Shown: piece after piece, positions 1 through 4,948 of the stretch
Numbering within the stretch: the first letter of the stretch is position 1
How the letters are laid out: each line of letters begins with the position of its first letter
Assembly (NCBI GenBank): GCA_030605705.1
Contig: JAUWHU010000561.1
Coordinates: forward strand, 1-5,755
Reading direction: 5' to 3'
Origin: Thermoflexia bacterium
Lineage (GTDB): Bacteria > Chloroflexota > Anaerolineae > B4-G1 > SLSP01
Length of the DNA stretch: 5,755 bases
The notes under the pieces: generated by a model
Told to the model about the DNA's origin: nothing
Databases searched by the model: none
What the model saw: the letters and a program-made list of their open reading frames with translations, nothing else
Program-made: the position numbers and the translations under genes

Positions 1-1
1 A

Positions 2-142
2 CCCACCGTCGGGACAGGCGGTATACGGTTACGCCTGCGCTGTATCAAGTTCAAGCGCATTAGCAAACTCGATAACTGGCGACTGCGTAATAAACACCTC
101 ACCCGTCTGGGTCTGGTGTCCTTATACAGCCTGGTGTCATAG
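2..142 (+). pseudogene. C-terminal remnant of a group II intron reverse transcriptase/maturase (partial, tentative)
   Basis: One frame is open from the left edge to a TAG at 140-142, giving 46 residues. The product is basic (RLRLRCIKFKR) and ends in NKHLTRLGLVSLYSLVS. That ending resembles the usual C-terminus of group II intron-encoded proteins, where an N-x(6-7)-LGLVSL-type segment follows the maturase (X) domain. The expected stretch between the basic RLRC..K segment and the WRL segment looks about 40 residues too short, which suggests an internal deletion or a divergent type. Hairpins resembling intron domains V and VI begin about 40 nt after the stop, where they normally sit in these introns. 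The start of the gene lies outside the window. The assignment rests on remembered family endings and on position, so it is tentative. An unrelated small protein end is the alternative. Confidence 0.4.
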
Positions 143-177
143 CGGGTCAGTGATTTCCCTTATGCGGGCAAGGTATC

Positions 178-275
178 GGGAGCCGCCCGGTGCGGGAAAG
201 CCGCACGCCGGTAAATAGGGGGAATTGACCCCCTGGCGGCAACGGGGGGCGGGTGGGGTTACCACCCGCCTACCC
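178..275 (+). ncRNA. Group II intron 3'-end-like structure (domain V/VI-like hairpins)
   Basis: Three hairpins follow one another. The first begins GAGCC at 180. It pairs CCGG (187-190) and TGCGG (191-195) with CCGCA (201-205) and CCGG (208-211), leaving a CG bulge (206-207) and a GAAAG loop (196-200). The GAAA-type cap and two-base CG bulge are hallmarks of group II intron domain V. The second is AGGGGG/CCCCCT (217-222/229-234). The third is a perfect 9-bp stem, GGCGGGTGG (248-256) with CCACCCGCC (262-270), followed by TACCC, as at the end of domain VI. The base of the domain V-like stem is imperfect: the A of the AGC triad lacks a clean partner and there are extra bases on the 5' side. The element may therefore be decayed or an unusual class. 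The third hairpin also lies 22 nt beyond the PPK2 stop on the opposite strand and could slow transcription there, although no T-run follows it on that strand. Confidence 0.42.
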
Positions 276-292
276 ACTTCAGGCTCTCTTGG

Positions 293-1081
293 TTACTTCT
301 TCCCCTTTTTGCCTCGCTTGCCCTTTTTGGCCGCCCCTACCTGGGATATATCAGCGGATGTCGGCTGGTAATGGAGCTCGCGGCTCAGTAGCTCAACCAG
401 CGTTCTAAGCGTTTTCACGCGGGCGTAATTCTTGTCATTGCCCTCGACGATGGTCCAGGGGGCCGTGGCGGTGCTGGTGCGCAGGAGCATATCCTCGACA
501 GCCTCTGTATAAGCATCCCATTTGGAACGATTGCGCCAGTCCTCGTCGGTGAGCTTCCAGGCTTTGTACGGCGTATCCTTGCGCCCCTCAAAGCGGGCCA
601 ATTGCTCGCTGGAACTGATGTGAACCCAGAATTTGGCGGTGATCATCCCGAAATCTGAAAGCTGCCGCTCAAATTCGTTGATCTCACGGTAAGCGCGCTT
701 CCATTCCGCTCCGGTGCAAAAGCCCTCCACACGCTCGACCATGACGCGCCCGTACCAGCTGCGGTCAAAGATGAGAACCTGCTTCTCGTCCGGCGGTTTG
801 AGTCGCCGCCAGAAACGCCACAGGTAATGATGGGTCTTATCCTCCCCGGCGGGAGCGGCGATCGGGAACACTTCGTAGCCACGCGGGTCGAGTTTCTCAG
901 TCACGCGCTTGATGTTGCCACCCTTACCGGAAGCATCCCAGCCCTCGTAGACTATCACCAGGGTGCGTTTCTGCGCGTAGAGCTGGTAAGCCAGCTCGCG
1001 TAGTTGTAGCTGGTAGCTGATCATGCTTTTGACGTATTCTTCCCGGCTCAGGCTCTTGGTCAGATCTATTTTTTCCAACAT
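293..1081 (-). CDS. ppk2: PPK2-family polyphosphate kinase, paralogue A (PAP catalytic-half type, polyphosphate:AMP phosphotransferase-like)
   Basis: This 262-residue cytosolic enzyme is predicted to transfer phosphate from polyphosphate to a nucleotide, most likely AMP to ADP. The Walker A motif is EGWDASGKGG (46-55), the Walker B region is FDRSWYGR (105-112), and the lid segment is ERVEGF (116-121). Further family signatures are YLWRFWR (86-92), EDWRNRSKWDAY (180-191) and RTSTATAPWTIVE (201-213). The pattern closely matches, from memory, the catalytic C-terminal half of two-domain PAP proteins such as Pseudomonas PA3455. AMP preference is therefore likely, but sequence alone does not separate PPK2 classes. 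The last 11 residues, KKGKRGKKGKK, form a strongly basic tail outside the core. The ATG is preceded by GGAGGAGG with a 7-nt spacer, inside the 3' end of paralogue B, and only 2 nt separate that gene's stop from this start. The two are therefore probably co-transcribed and translationally coupled. Confidence 0.93.
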   Translation of the reverse strand: MLEKIDLTKSLSREEYVKSMISYQLQLRELAYQLYAQKRTLVIVYEGWDASGKGGNIKRVTEKLDPRGYEVFPIAAPAGEDKTHHYLWRFWRRLKPPDEKQVLIFDRSWYGRVMVERVEGFCTGAEWKRAYREINEFERQLSDFGMITAKFWVHISSSEQLARFEGRKDTPYKAWKLTDEDWRNRSKWDAYTEAVEDMLLRTSTATAPWTIVEGNDKNYARVKTLRTLVELLSRELHYQPTSADISQVGAAKKGKRGKKGKK

Positions 1082-1083
1082 GG

Positions 1084-1908
1084 TTATTCCTCCTCCGCTG
1101 CCGGCTGGGGGACGATAGGCTCCGTTTCCACACCTGTTGTCGCCTCAGGCTCGTCCGGTTCAGGGTGAGCCGAGGATCTCTTGGGCAAAGGGAAACCACG
1201 CGCTTCCAGAGCTTCTTTCATACGCCCGATGAGGGTCTCGAAAATCTTGATACGCGCCCACCTGCGATTGGTGGCCTCTACGATGGTCCAAGGCCCCCAC
1301 TCGGTATCCGTGCGCTCCAGCATCTCCTCAATGGCAATGACATACTGCCCGTATTTCTCGTGGTGTTCCCAATCTTCAGGCTGGACGTGCCATCTCTCCA
1401 GAGGGTCCTTCTCCAATCGCTTGAAACGGCGGCGTTGCTCATTCTTGCTGATGTGCAGGAAGAACTTGATGATGACGTACCCGTCGTCCGCTAAGGTACG
1501 CTCGAAGTTGACGATGTCGCGGTAAGCTTTGCGCCATTCTTCCTCAAGGGTCAAACCCTCCACGCGCTCAACCATGACGCGCCCGTACCAGCTACGGTCA
1601 TAGATCGCGATCTCGCCGTAGTTAGGCAGCTTGAGCCAGAAACGCCACAGCCACGGCATGTGCGTCTCGTAAGTGCGCGGGGCCTGGATAGCATGGAGCT
1701 TGAAGCCGCGTGGGTCAAGCCGTTGCGTCAATAAGTTGATGGAAGTTCCTTTCCCGGCGGCGTCCCAGCCCTCGAAGAGCACGATGGTGGGGATATTCGC
1801 ATCCCAGCAGGCTTTTTGCAGGTCGTACAGATGGTCACGCAGCCGGGGCAATTGCGTTTTGTATGTTGCCTTCGGCAGCTTCTTCTTCAGATCCATTTTC
1901 TCTAGCAT
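1084..1908 (-). CDS. ppk2: PPK2-family polyphosphate kinase, paralogue B (PAP N-terminal-half-like, but with intact catalytic motifs)
   Basis: This 274-residue protein is a second complete PPK2 domain. Walker A is EGWDAAGKGT (46-55), Walker B is YDRSWYGR (103-110), and the lid is ERVEG (114-118). WLWRFW (86-91) and RTDTEWGPWTIVEATNRR (199-216) are also family-typical. The segments PRLRDHLYDLQ and SINLLTQRLDPRG recall the N-terminal half of fused PAP proteins. In those proteins that half usually has altered catalytic residues, whereas here they look intact, so activity is plausible. It begins MLEKMDLKKKL, paralogous to MLEKIDLTKSL in A. Residues 248-274 form an acidic, proline-rich tail (HPEPDEPEA..., ending AAEEE), opposite in charge to A's tail. 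The ATG has GGAGG at 1918-1922 with a 9-nt spacer. It is the first gene of the ppk2 pair. The 384-nt gap to adk and the lack of a clear promoter leave its transcription unit undecided. Confidence 0.92.
   Translation of the reverse strand: MLEKMDLKKKLPKATYKTQLPRLRDHLYDLQKACWDANIPTIVLFEGWDAAGKGTSINLLTQRLDPRGFKLHAIQAPRTYETHMPWLWRFWLKLPNYGEIAIYDRSWYGRVMVERVEGLTLEEEWRKAYRDIVNFERTLADDGYVIIKFFLHISKNEQRRRFKRLEKDPLERWHVQPEDWEHHEKYGQYVIAIEEMLERTDTEWGPWTIVEATNRRWARIKIFETLIGRMKEALEARGFPLPKRSSAHPEPDEPEATTGVETEPIVPQPAAEEE
1089..1096 (-). promoter_or_regulatory. Shine-Dalgarno of ppk2 paralogue A, embedded in the last codons of paralogue B
   Basis: On the minus strand GGAGGAGG lies 7 nt before the ATG at 1081. 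It is formed by the codons for the final glutamates of paralogue B (GAG GAG GAA TAA). It fixes the start of paralogue A and implies that ribosomes finishing B can re-initiate on A. The EEE ending of B may be partly explained by this requirement. Confidence 0.85.
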
Positions 1909-1933
1909 ATTCTACAGCCTCCATTTATCACCC

Positions 1934-1964
1934 TGATTGACTTATTGTCATGGGAAGTCAATCA
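1934..1964. repeat. 10-bp perfect inverted repeat upstream of ppk2 B (operator or hairpin candidate)
   Basis: TGATTGACTT (1934-1943) and AAGTCAATCA (1955-1964) are exact reverse complements with an 11-nt centre. The element starts 26 nt upstream of the ppk2 B ATG and 12 nt from its Shine-Dalgarno. It could be a regulator site or an RNA hairpin in the leader. Each arm contains TTGACT, a -35-like hexamer, but no good -10 box follows at the right distance on the minus strand. Confidence 0.6.
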
Positions 1965-1977
1965 CCACAGAGCGTAG

Positions 1978-1998
1978 TATGGGCAGGCAGTGCCCATA
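1978..1998. repeat. 8-bp hairpin upstream of ppk2 B
   Basis: TATGGGCA (1978-1985) pairs perfectly with TGCCCATA (1991-1998) around a GGCAG loop. It lies between the 10-bp inverted repeat and an AT palindrome, in the presumed leader or control region of the ppk2 pair. No T-run follows on either strand, so it is not a typical terminator. Confidence 0.55.
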
Positions 1999-2005
1999 AA
2001 CAGAG

Positions 2006-2020
2006 TAAAACTAAGTTTTA
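2006..2020. repeat. Short AT-rich palindrome
   Basis: TAAAACT (2006-2012) and AGTTTTA (2014-2020) are reverse complements around a single central A. This is compatible with binding of a dimeric regulator. Because it is short and AT-rich, chance is a real alternative. Confidence 0.35.
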
Positions 2021-2064
2021 GTGTAAAAATGCATAAGGGCAAAAGCCGCACTTACACTGCTCCC

Positions 2065-2130
2065 AGCCCCCGTCTCGGGGGCGTCCCCTGGGCGAATTTC
2101 CTCGTCAACCCGCCCCCGGGGACGGGGGCT
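2065..2130. repeat. GC-rich 66-nt inverted-repeat element with two alternative foldings
   Basis: AGCCCCCGTC (2065-2074) pairs with GACGGGGGCT (2121-2130). After a small internal loop, CGGGGGCG (2076-2083) pairs with CGCCCCCG (2111-2118), closing a 27-nt loop. The same bases can instead form two small hairpins: GCCCCCG-TCT-CGGGGGC (2066-2082) and GCCCCCG-GGGA-CGGGGGC (2112-2129). Neither strand has a T-run directly after the stem, so a classical intrinsic terminator is unlikely. It may be a small mobile or repetitive palindromic unit, or an RNA switch between adk and ppk2. Confidence 0.7.
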
Positions 2131-2219
2131 TAGAGCGTTTGGGAAAAAAGGTGTTACTTCTGCCATAGTGCGTAAAACTATTTAACATTGCATGTCAAAA
2201 AGTTAGTTTTCTGAATGCT

Positions 2220-2270
2220 AAGTTTAAAATCTCTGTGCTCTCCGTGGTGAAATTCCTGGTTTTTTCAGTA
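2220..2270 (+). repeat. Dispersed repeat, copy 1 (just beyond the adk stop)
   Basis: This AT-flanked segment has a core reading CTCTGTGCTCTCCGTGGT (2231-2248) and ends TTTTTCAGTA. It is the reverse complement of a related segment at 4778-4831. The 23-nt core (2226-2248 against 4796-4818) differs at only 2 positions. The flanks also match: AAGTTTAAAA against AAGTTAAAACT on one side, and TTTTTCAGTA on both at the other. It starts 23 nt past the adk stop. Confidence 0.7.
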
Positions 2271-2292
2271 GACTCTTCCCAGTGCGTATTTA

Positions 2293-2955
2293 TTACAGAT
2301 CGGTGACAGCGTTCATCAATTCCTCAGTGACGGCCTTGATACTCTGGTCGCCGTTGATGTCAACTGAAACGCCCTGCTCACGGTAGTAGGCGATGAGGGG
2401 GCTGGTCTGCTCCCAGTACACCTTGAGGCGATTCTGCGCCGTCTCCTCCGTGTCGTCGTCACGCTGGTAGAGCTCCCCACCGTCGAGGTCACAGATTCCC
2501 TCGACCTGGGGTAGTTTGTAGAGGATGTGGTACGGTTCGCCGCAAATGCGGCAGAGCCGCCGCCCGGTGATGCGCGCGACCAGCACCTCGTCGGGTACCA
2601 GGATGTTGAGAACGCGATTGATCCGCAATCCTTTCTCGGCCAGCACGTGATCCAATGCCTCGGCTTGCGCGATGGTGCGAGGAAAACCGTCGAGGAGCGC
2701 GCCGCCCGCGCAGTCGGGCCAGCTCAATCGGTCCGATACCATGGCGATAGTGACATCGTCGGGAACCAACGCGCCACTGTCCATGTAAGCTTTGGCTTTG
2801 AGACCCAGCTCAGTCTTGTTTTTGAGATTATAGCGGAAAAGATCACCGCTGGCTACGTGCGGCAGCTCGAGCGCCTGGCGCAACTTCGCAGCCTGGGTTC
2901 CCTTGCCTGATGCCGGAGGGCCTAAAAGAATAATGTATTTGGGATTTTTAGTCAT
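2293..2955 (-). CDS. adk: Adenylate kinase
   Basis: This 220-residue cytosolic enzyme catalyses ATP + AMP = 2 ADP. The P-loop is GPPASGKGTQ (12-21), with AS where GA is most common. The AMP-binding segments are SGDLFR (36-41) and DGFPRT (89-94). The lid opens with TGRRLC and holds C135-x2-C138, then C155-x2-D158, followed by YQRDDD (163-168). This is the metal-binding lid with Asp as the fourth ligand, as in Bacillus subtilis Adk. The length is normal for long-lid bacterial enzymes. The ATG has AAGGAG (2962-2967) with a 6-nt spacer. The upstream neighbour on the same strand is the CYTH-CHAD gene, 76 nt away across a heptamer array, so co-transcription from the promoter at 4725-4753 is likely. 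Adk is usually found beside secY or other ribosomal-protein genes. Here it sits in a polyphosphate context, so it may be a second copy, which cannot be tested from this window. Confidence 0.97.
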   Translation of the reverse strand: MTKNPKYIILLGPPASGKGTQAAKLRQALELPHVASGDLFRYNLKNKTELGLKAKAYMDSGALVPDDVTIAMVSDRLSWPDCAGGALLDGFPRTIAQAEALDHVLAEKGLRINRVLNILVPDEVLVARITGRRLCRICGEPYHILYKLPQVEGICDLDGGELYQRDDDTEETAQNRLKVYWEQTSPLIAYYREQGVSVDINGDQSIKAVTEELMNAVTDL

Positions 2956-2970
2956 GTTTAGCTCCTTATG

Positions 2971-3047
2971 AAGAGTTGAAAGTTACAAGTTAAGAGTTAA
3001 AAGTTGAAAGTTGAAAGTTGAAGGTTGGAAGTTACAAATTGAAAGTT
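2971..3047. repeat. Heptamer tandem array, 11 units
   Basis: Eleven consecutive 7-nt units in exact register cover 77 nt. The consensus is GAAAGTT, with variants AAGAGTT, ACAAGTT, AAAAGTT, GAAGGTT, GGAAGTT and ACAAATT. Ten of the eleven end in GTT. The array fills almost all of the gap between adk and the CYTH-CHAD gene. It runs into the latter, supplying its stop codon (TTA at 3032-3034 on the plus strand) and most of its last five codons. It ends 4 nt short of the adk Shine-Dalgarno. Confidence 0.92.
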
Positions 3048-4681
3048 ACGTCCGCCACCCGCAAACTGAATTCCCGACTCGTGTACCGCCCCCAGAGTTC
3101 AGGAAAAGTCTCAATTTGCCGCTGCAACTCCGTCTGCCGGGCCGTGAGGTAGGCAGCGACGCCGGGGGCGACGATGGGGCAAGCAGGGGGCTCGCTCTCC
3201 GTGTGGCACCAAGTGCCCCAGGCCAAGAAGTCACGCAGGATATCGCCGGCGACAACGGCATCCTGCAGGTCGCCTAAGTGATCCTGCAATTGCTTGATCT
3301 CGTTGATCAGCGCTTGAGCACCCGGCCCCAGCACCTCGCGGAAATATTCGAGGGTGTAGCGCAGTCGCTTGCTGGTGATCCGCAGCCGGTGATAACGCTT
3401 CAGCGGTACGTCAGGCCCCTGGAACCATTCATCATAAGCGCGGAGGTCTGCCAGACAGCGAGTGATCAAAGCGGGAGCAACGTGTCGCACGCGGTGAGGG
3501 GCCGGCTCCCCTTTTTCGTTGAGCGACGGTGAAACATCGGGCCAGGGGAGCTGGAGATAACCGCCGAACGCTTCTTTGAAATGTTGGTAGCTACCGCCGT
3601 CCAGGTAGCTCAACATTTGCTCCTGCCCTCGCTTGCGCGCCACCTCCCACGCTGCCCGCAGCGGACTTAGATCAGGTCTCTCGCCCTCCGGGAAGGTACC
3701 CTGGTAACGCACGGCCTTCTCCCAGAAAACGTCCAGGTCCCGCACGTTGCCCAGCACGCCGCCGGCGCGTTTGAGCTCCGCCTTGAAAGGGCGCGTGGCT
3801 TCGGAGTCGAGGTACTTCGCGAAGACCCGCGCGGCGACCCTCATGCGCCGGGTGGCGACCCGCATATCGTGCAATGCCTCGATATCCGCACCCCGGCGGG
3901 CGCCCGGCTCGTGGGCGAGCAGCTGCCGGAAGTGGAAGAGGAAAGTTTTGCGAGCGGCCTCCGCCATACTATCATCCACCTCGATGCCGGGTGTTGCGGG
4001 CAGGATAGGGGCCTCCGGGATGGACGCGTCGCCGGGGAGAGAGGGCTGCAGCACATCCGGCGGGGGCAGTTCCACGCCAAAGAAAGCTTGTGCGCGTTCG
4101 AGCTTTGAGCGAGAATCGGGCTGCAGTCCCCACGCGCTCTGTAGCGACTCTACGATAACGGCCAGCTCGGCTTCGGCGCCTGCGGCGGTCAACTCAACTT
4201 CCAGGACGAAGAAGGCCTCTTCCCGGCCGGGGGCCTGGAGCCTAACCTCATCCAGGCTCAGTTCAGCGACAGTTCGCCCACCGGTAGCCAACATCCGCAC
4301 ATGGCGAGTTTGGCGCAGATCGAAGAGCGGCATGACGGCGTGCTCCCCGATGAGTTCCTGAAGCCGGTCACGCGCGGGACAGGGGGGCCACTGCGCGAGC
4401 GGTTGAACGGCGGGCAGAGCTATCTCCAGCTCCTCACGGCGACGGATGACGCCGGCCCCTCCGGCTAGCGCTTTGAGCGTCATGAGCACGCCACCGGTTT
4501 GTTCCCGGCAACGAAAAGCGTACCCGGCCTGCCAAATCCGCCGGTCGGTGGTATCGAGGTAAGTATCGTGGACCTGTTTGACCTCGACCTCGGTGAGGGC
4601 ATAGCCGCCCAAACCGGCTAACGCGCCGAGCTTCTCAAATGTGTCTACGTCGGGGATGGCAAATTTAGCTTCGACTTCCAT
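3032..4681 (-). CDS. CYTH-CHAD fusion protein (triphosphate tunnel metalloenzyme with a polyphosphate-binding domain)
   Basis: This protein has 549 residues from the ATG at 4681. The N-terminal CYTH domain (about 1-205) has the signature E-x-E-x-K at residues 2-6 (MEVEAKF). It also has YLDT (41-44), FRCRE (56-60), a TLK (68-70), RRREELE (80-86), LDEV (143-146), LEVEL (160-164) and SKLERA (192-197). The acidic and basic tunnel residues therefore appear intact, suggesting hydrolysis of inorganic triphosphate or a similar substrate, as in E. coli YgiF. A proline-rich linker (about 205-237) leads to the CHAD domain (about 238-535), with HDMRVATRRMRV (271-282), GNVRDLDVF (311-319), HRLRITSKRLRYTLEYF (431-447) and LQDHLGDLQDA (465-475). 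CHAD domains are conserved basic helical bundles that bind polyphosphate. The start is chosen because the E-x-E-x-K motif begins at residue 2. A TTG start 24 codons earlier would overlap the -35 box. Shine-Dalgarno complementarity is weak (AGGG, 6-nt spacer). Confidence 0.93.
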   Translation of the reverse strand: MEVEAKFAIPDVDTFEKLGALAGLGGYALTEVEVKQVHDTYLDTTDRRIWQAGYAFRCREQTGGVLMTLKALAGGAGVIRRREELEIALPAVQPLAQWPPCPARDRLQELIGEHAVMPLFDLRQTRHVRMLATGGRTVAELSLDEVRLQAPGREEAFFVLEVELTAAGAEAELAVIVESLQSAWGLQPDSRSKLERAQAFFGVELPPPDVLQPSLPGDASIPEAPILPATPGIEVDDSMAEAARKTFLFHFRQLLAHEPGARRGADIEALHDMRVATRRMRVAARVFAKYLDSEATRPFKAELKRAGGVLGNVRDLDVFWEKAVRYQGTFPEGERPDLSPLRAAWEVARKRGQEQMLSYLDGGSYQHFKEAFGGYLQLPWPDVSPSLNEKGEPAPHRVRHVAPALITRCLADLRAYDEWFQGPDVPLKRYHRLRITSKRLRYTLEYFREVLGPGAQALINEIKQLQDHLGDLQDAVVAGDILRDFLAWGTWCHTESEPPACPIVAPGVAAYLTARQTELQRQIETFPELWGRYTSREFSLRVADVTFNL

Positions 4682-4724
4682 GGGATACCCTGAGTATCGT
4701 CCGCTACACGATGTTAATGCTCCA

Positions 4725-4753
4725 ATTATACCCTGCTTTATCTTGAGCGGCAA
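4725..4753 (-). promoter_or_regulatory. Sigma-70-type promoter for the CYTH-CHAD gene (probably also adk)
   Basis: Reading the minus strand, TTGCCG (4753-4748, 4 of 6 matches to TTGACA) is followed by a 17-nt spacer and a perfect TATAAT (4730-4725). Transcription would start near A4718, leaving a leader of about 37 nt before the ATG at 4681. The box order, spacing and position relative to the gene all fit. The TTG of the -35 box is the same TTG that could be mistaken for an upstream start codon. Confidence 0.75.
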
Positions 4754-4777
4754 ATTTTGAAAACGCCATAATGACTT

Positions 4778-4831
4778 TACTGAAAAACGCCTTTTACCAC
4801 GGAGAACACGGAGATTTTTTAGTTTTAACTT
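4778..4831 (-). repeat. Dispersed repeat, copy 2 (upstream of the CYTH-CHAD promoter)
   Basis: This is the reverse complement of the segment at 2220-2270, with a core ACCACGGAGAACACGGAGA (4796-4814). The 23-nt core differs from copy 1 at 2 positions. The outer flanks TACTGAAAAA and AGTTTTAACTT also correspond, with a few small length differences between. Together the two inverted copies bracket adk and CYTH-CHAD. Confidence 0.7.
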
Positions 4832-4882
4832 GAACGTATCATCTCAATATGGTGAAATCTGGTCTTTTCAAGGAACTCCATA

Positions 4883-4910
4883 ATTCTTCATTCTTCATTC
4901 TTTATTCTCG
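4883..4910. repeat. Short heptamer array, 4 units
   Basis: The units ATTCTTC, ATTCTTC, ATTCTTT and ATTCTCG follow without gaps. The unit length is the same as in the array at 2971-3047 but the unit sequence differs. It lies about 90 nt upstream of the CPBP start. Confidence 0.7.
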
Positions 4911-4942
4911 CTACGCATACTCGCAATTTATTAAAACAGTTG

Positions 4943-4948
4943 TAAAAT
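4943..4948 (+). promoter_or_regulatory. Possible -10 box for the CPBP gene
   Basis: TAAAAT matches TATAAT at 5 of 6 positions and lies 52 nt before the ATG at 5001. No good -35 hexamer is seen at 16-18 nt upstream (CTCGCA at a 17-nt spacer is poor). This is a candidate only. Confidence 0.3.

Larger units (their letters stand above)
1909..2292. other. Intergenic spacer between adk and the ppk2 pair
   Basis: No credible coding frame is seen in these 384 nt. The half nearest ppk2 B holds a 10-bp inverted repeat, an 8-bp hairpin, a short AT palindrome and a large GC-rich hairpin. The half nearest adk is AT-rich and carries one copy of a dispersed repeat just after the adk stop. No convincing minus-strand promoter or T-tailed terminator was found, so it is open whether adk and ppk2 share a transcript. 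Confidence 0.7.

Noticed and set aside
3..218. Alternative open plus-strand frame through the intron-like region
   Set aside because: The translation (rich in Ser, Cys, Trp, without domain features) does not look like a protein and runs through the domain V-like hairpin.
2065..2130. Intrinsic terminator after adk
   Set aside because: The stem is strong, but no T-run follows it on either strand, and it lies more than 160 nt beyond the adk stop.
2193..2198. Perfect TTGACA on the minus strand, possible -35 box for ppk2
   Set aside because: At 17-18 nt downstream the sequence is TTACGC/TACGCA, a poor -10 box, and the site is about 285 nt from the ppk2 B start.
2971..3047. CRISPR array
   Set aside because: The units are 7 nt and contiguous, with no spacers; this is a simple tandem repeat.
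3747..4361. Plus-strand open frame of 204 codons opposite the CYTH-CHAD gene
   Set aside because: It is low-complexity (rich in Ser, Arg, Ala, Pro) and lies fully antisense to a gene with clear domain motifs; it is typical of the shadow frames that arise in GC-rich DNA.
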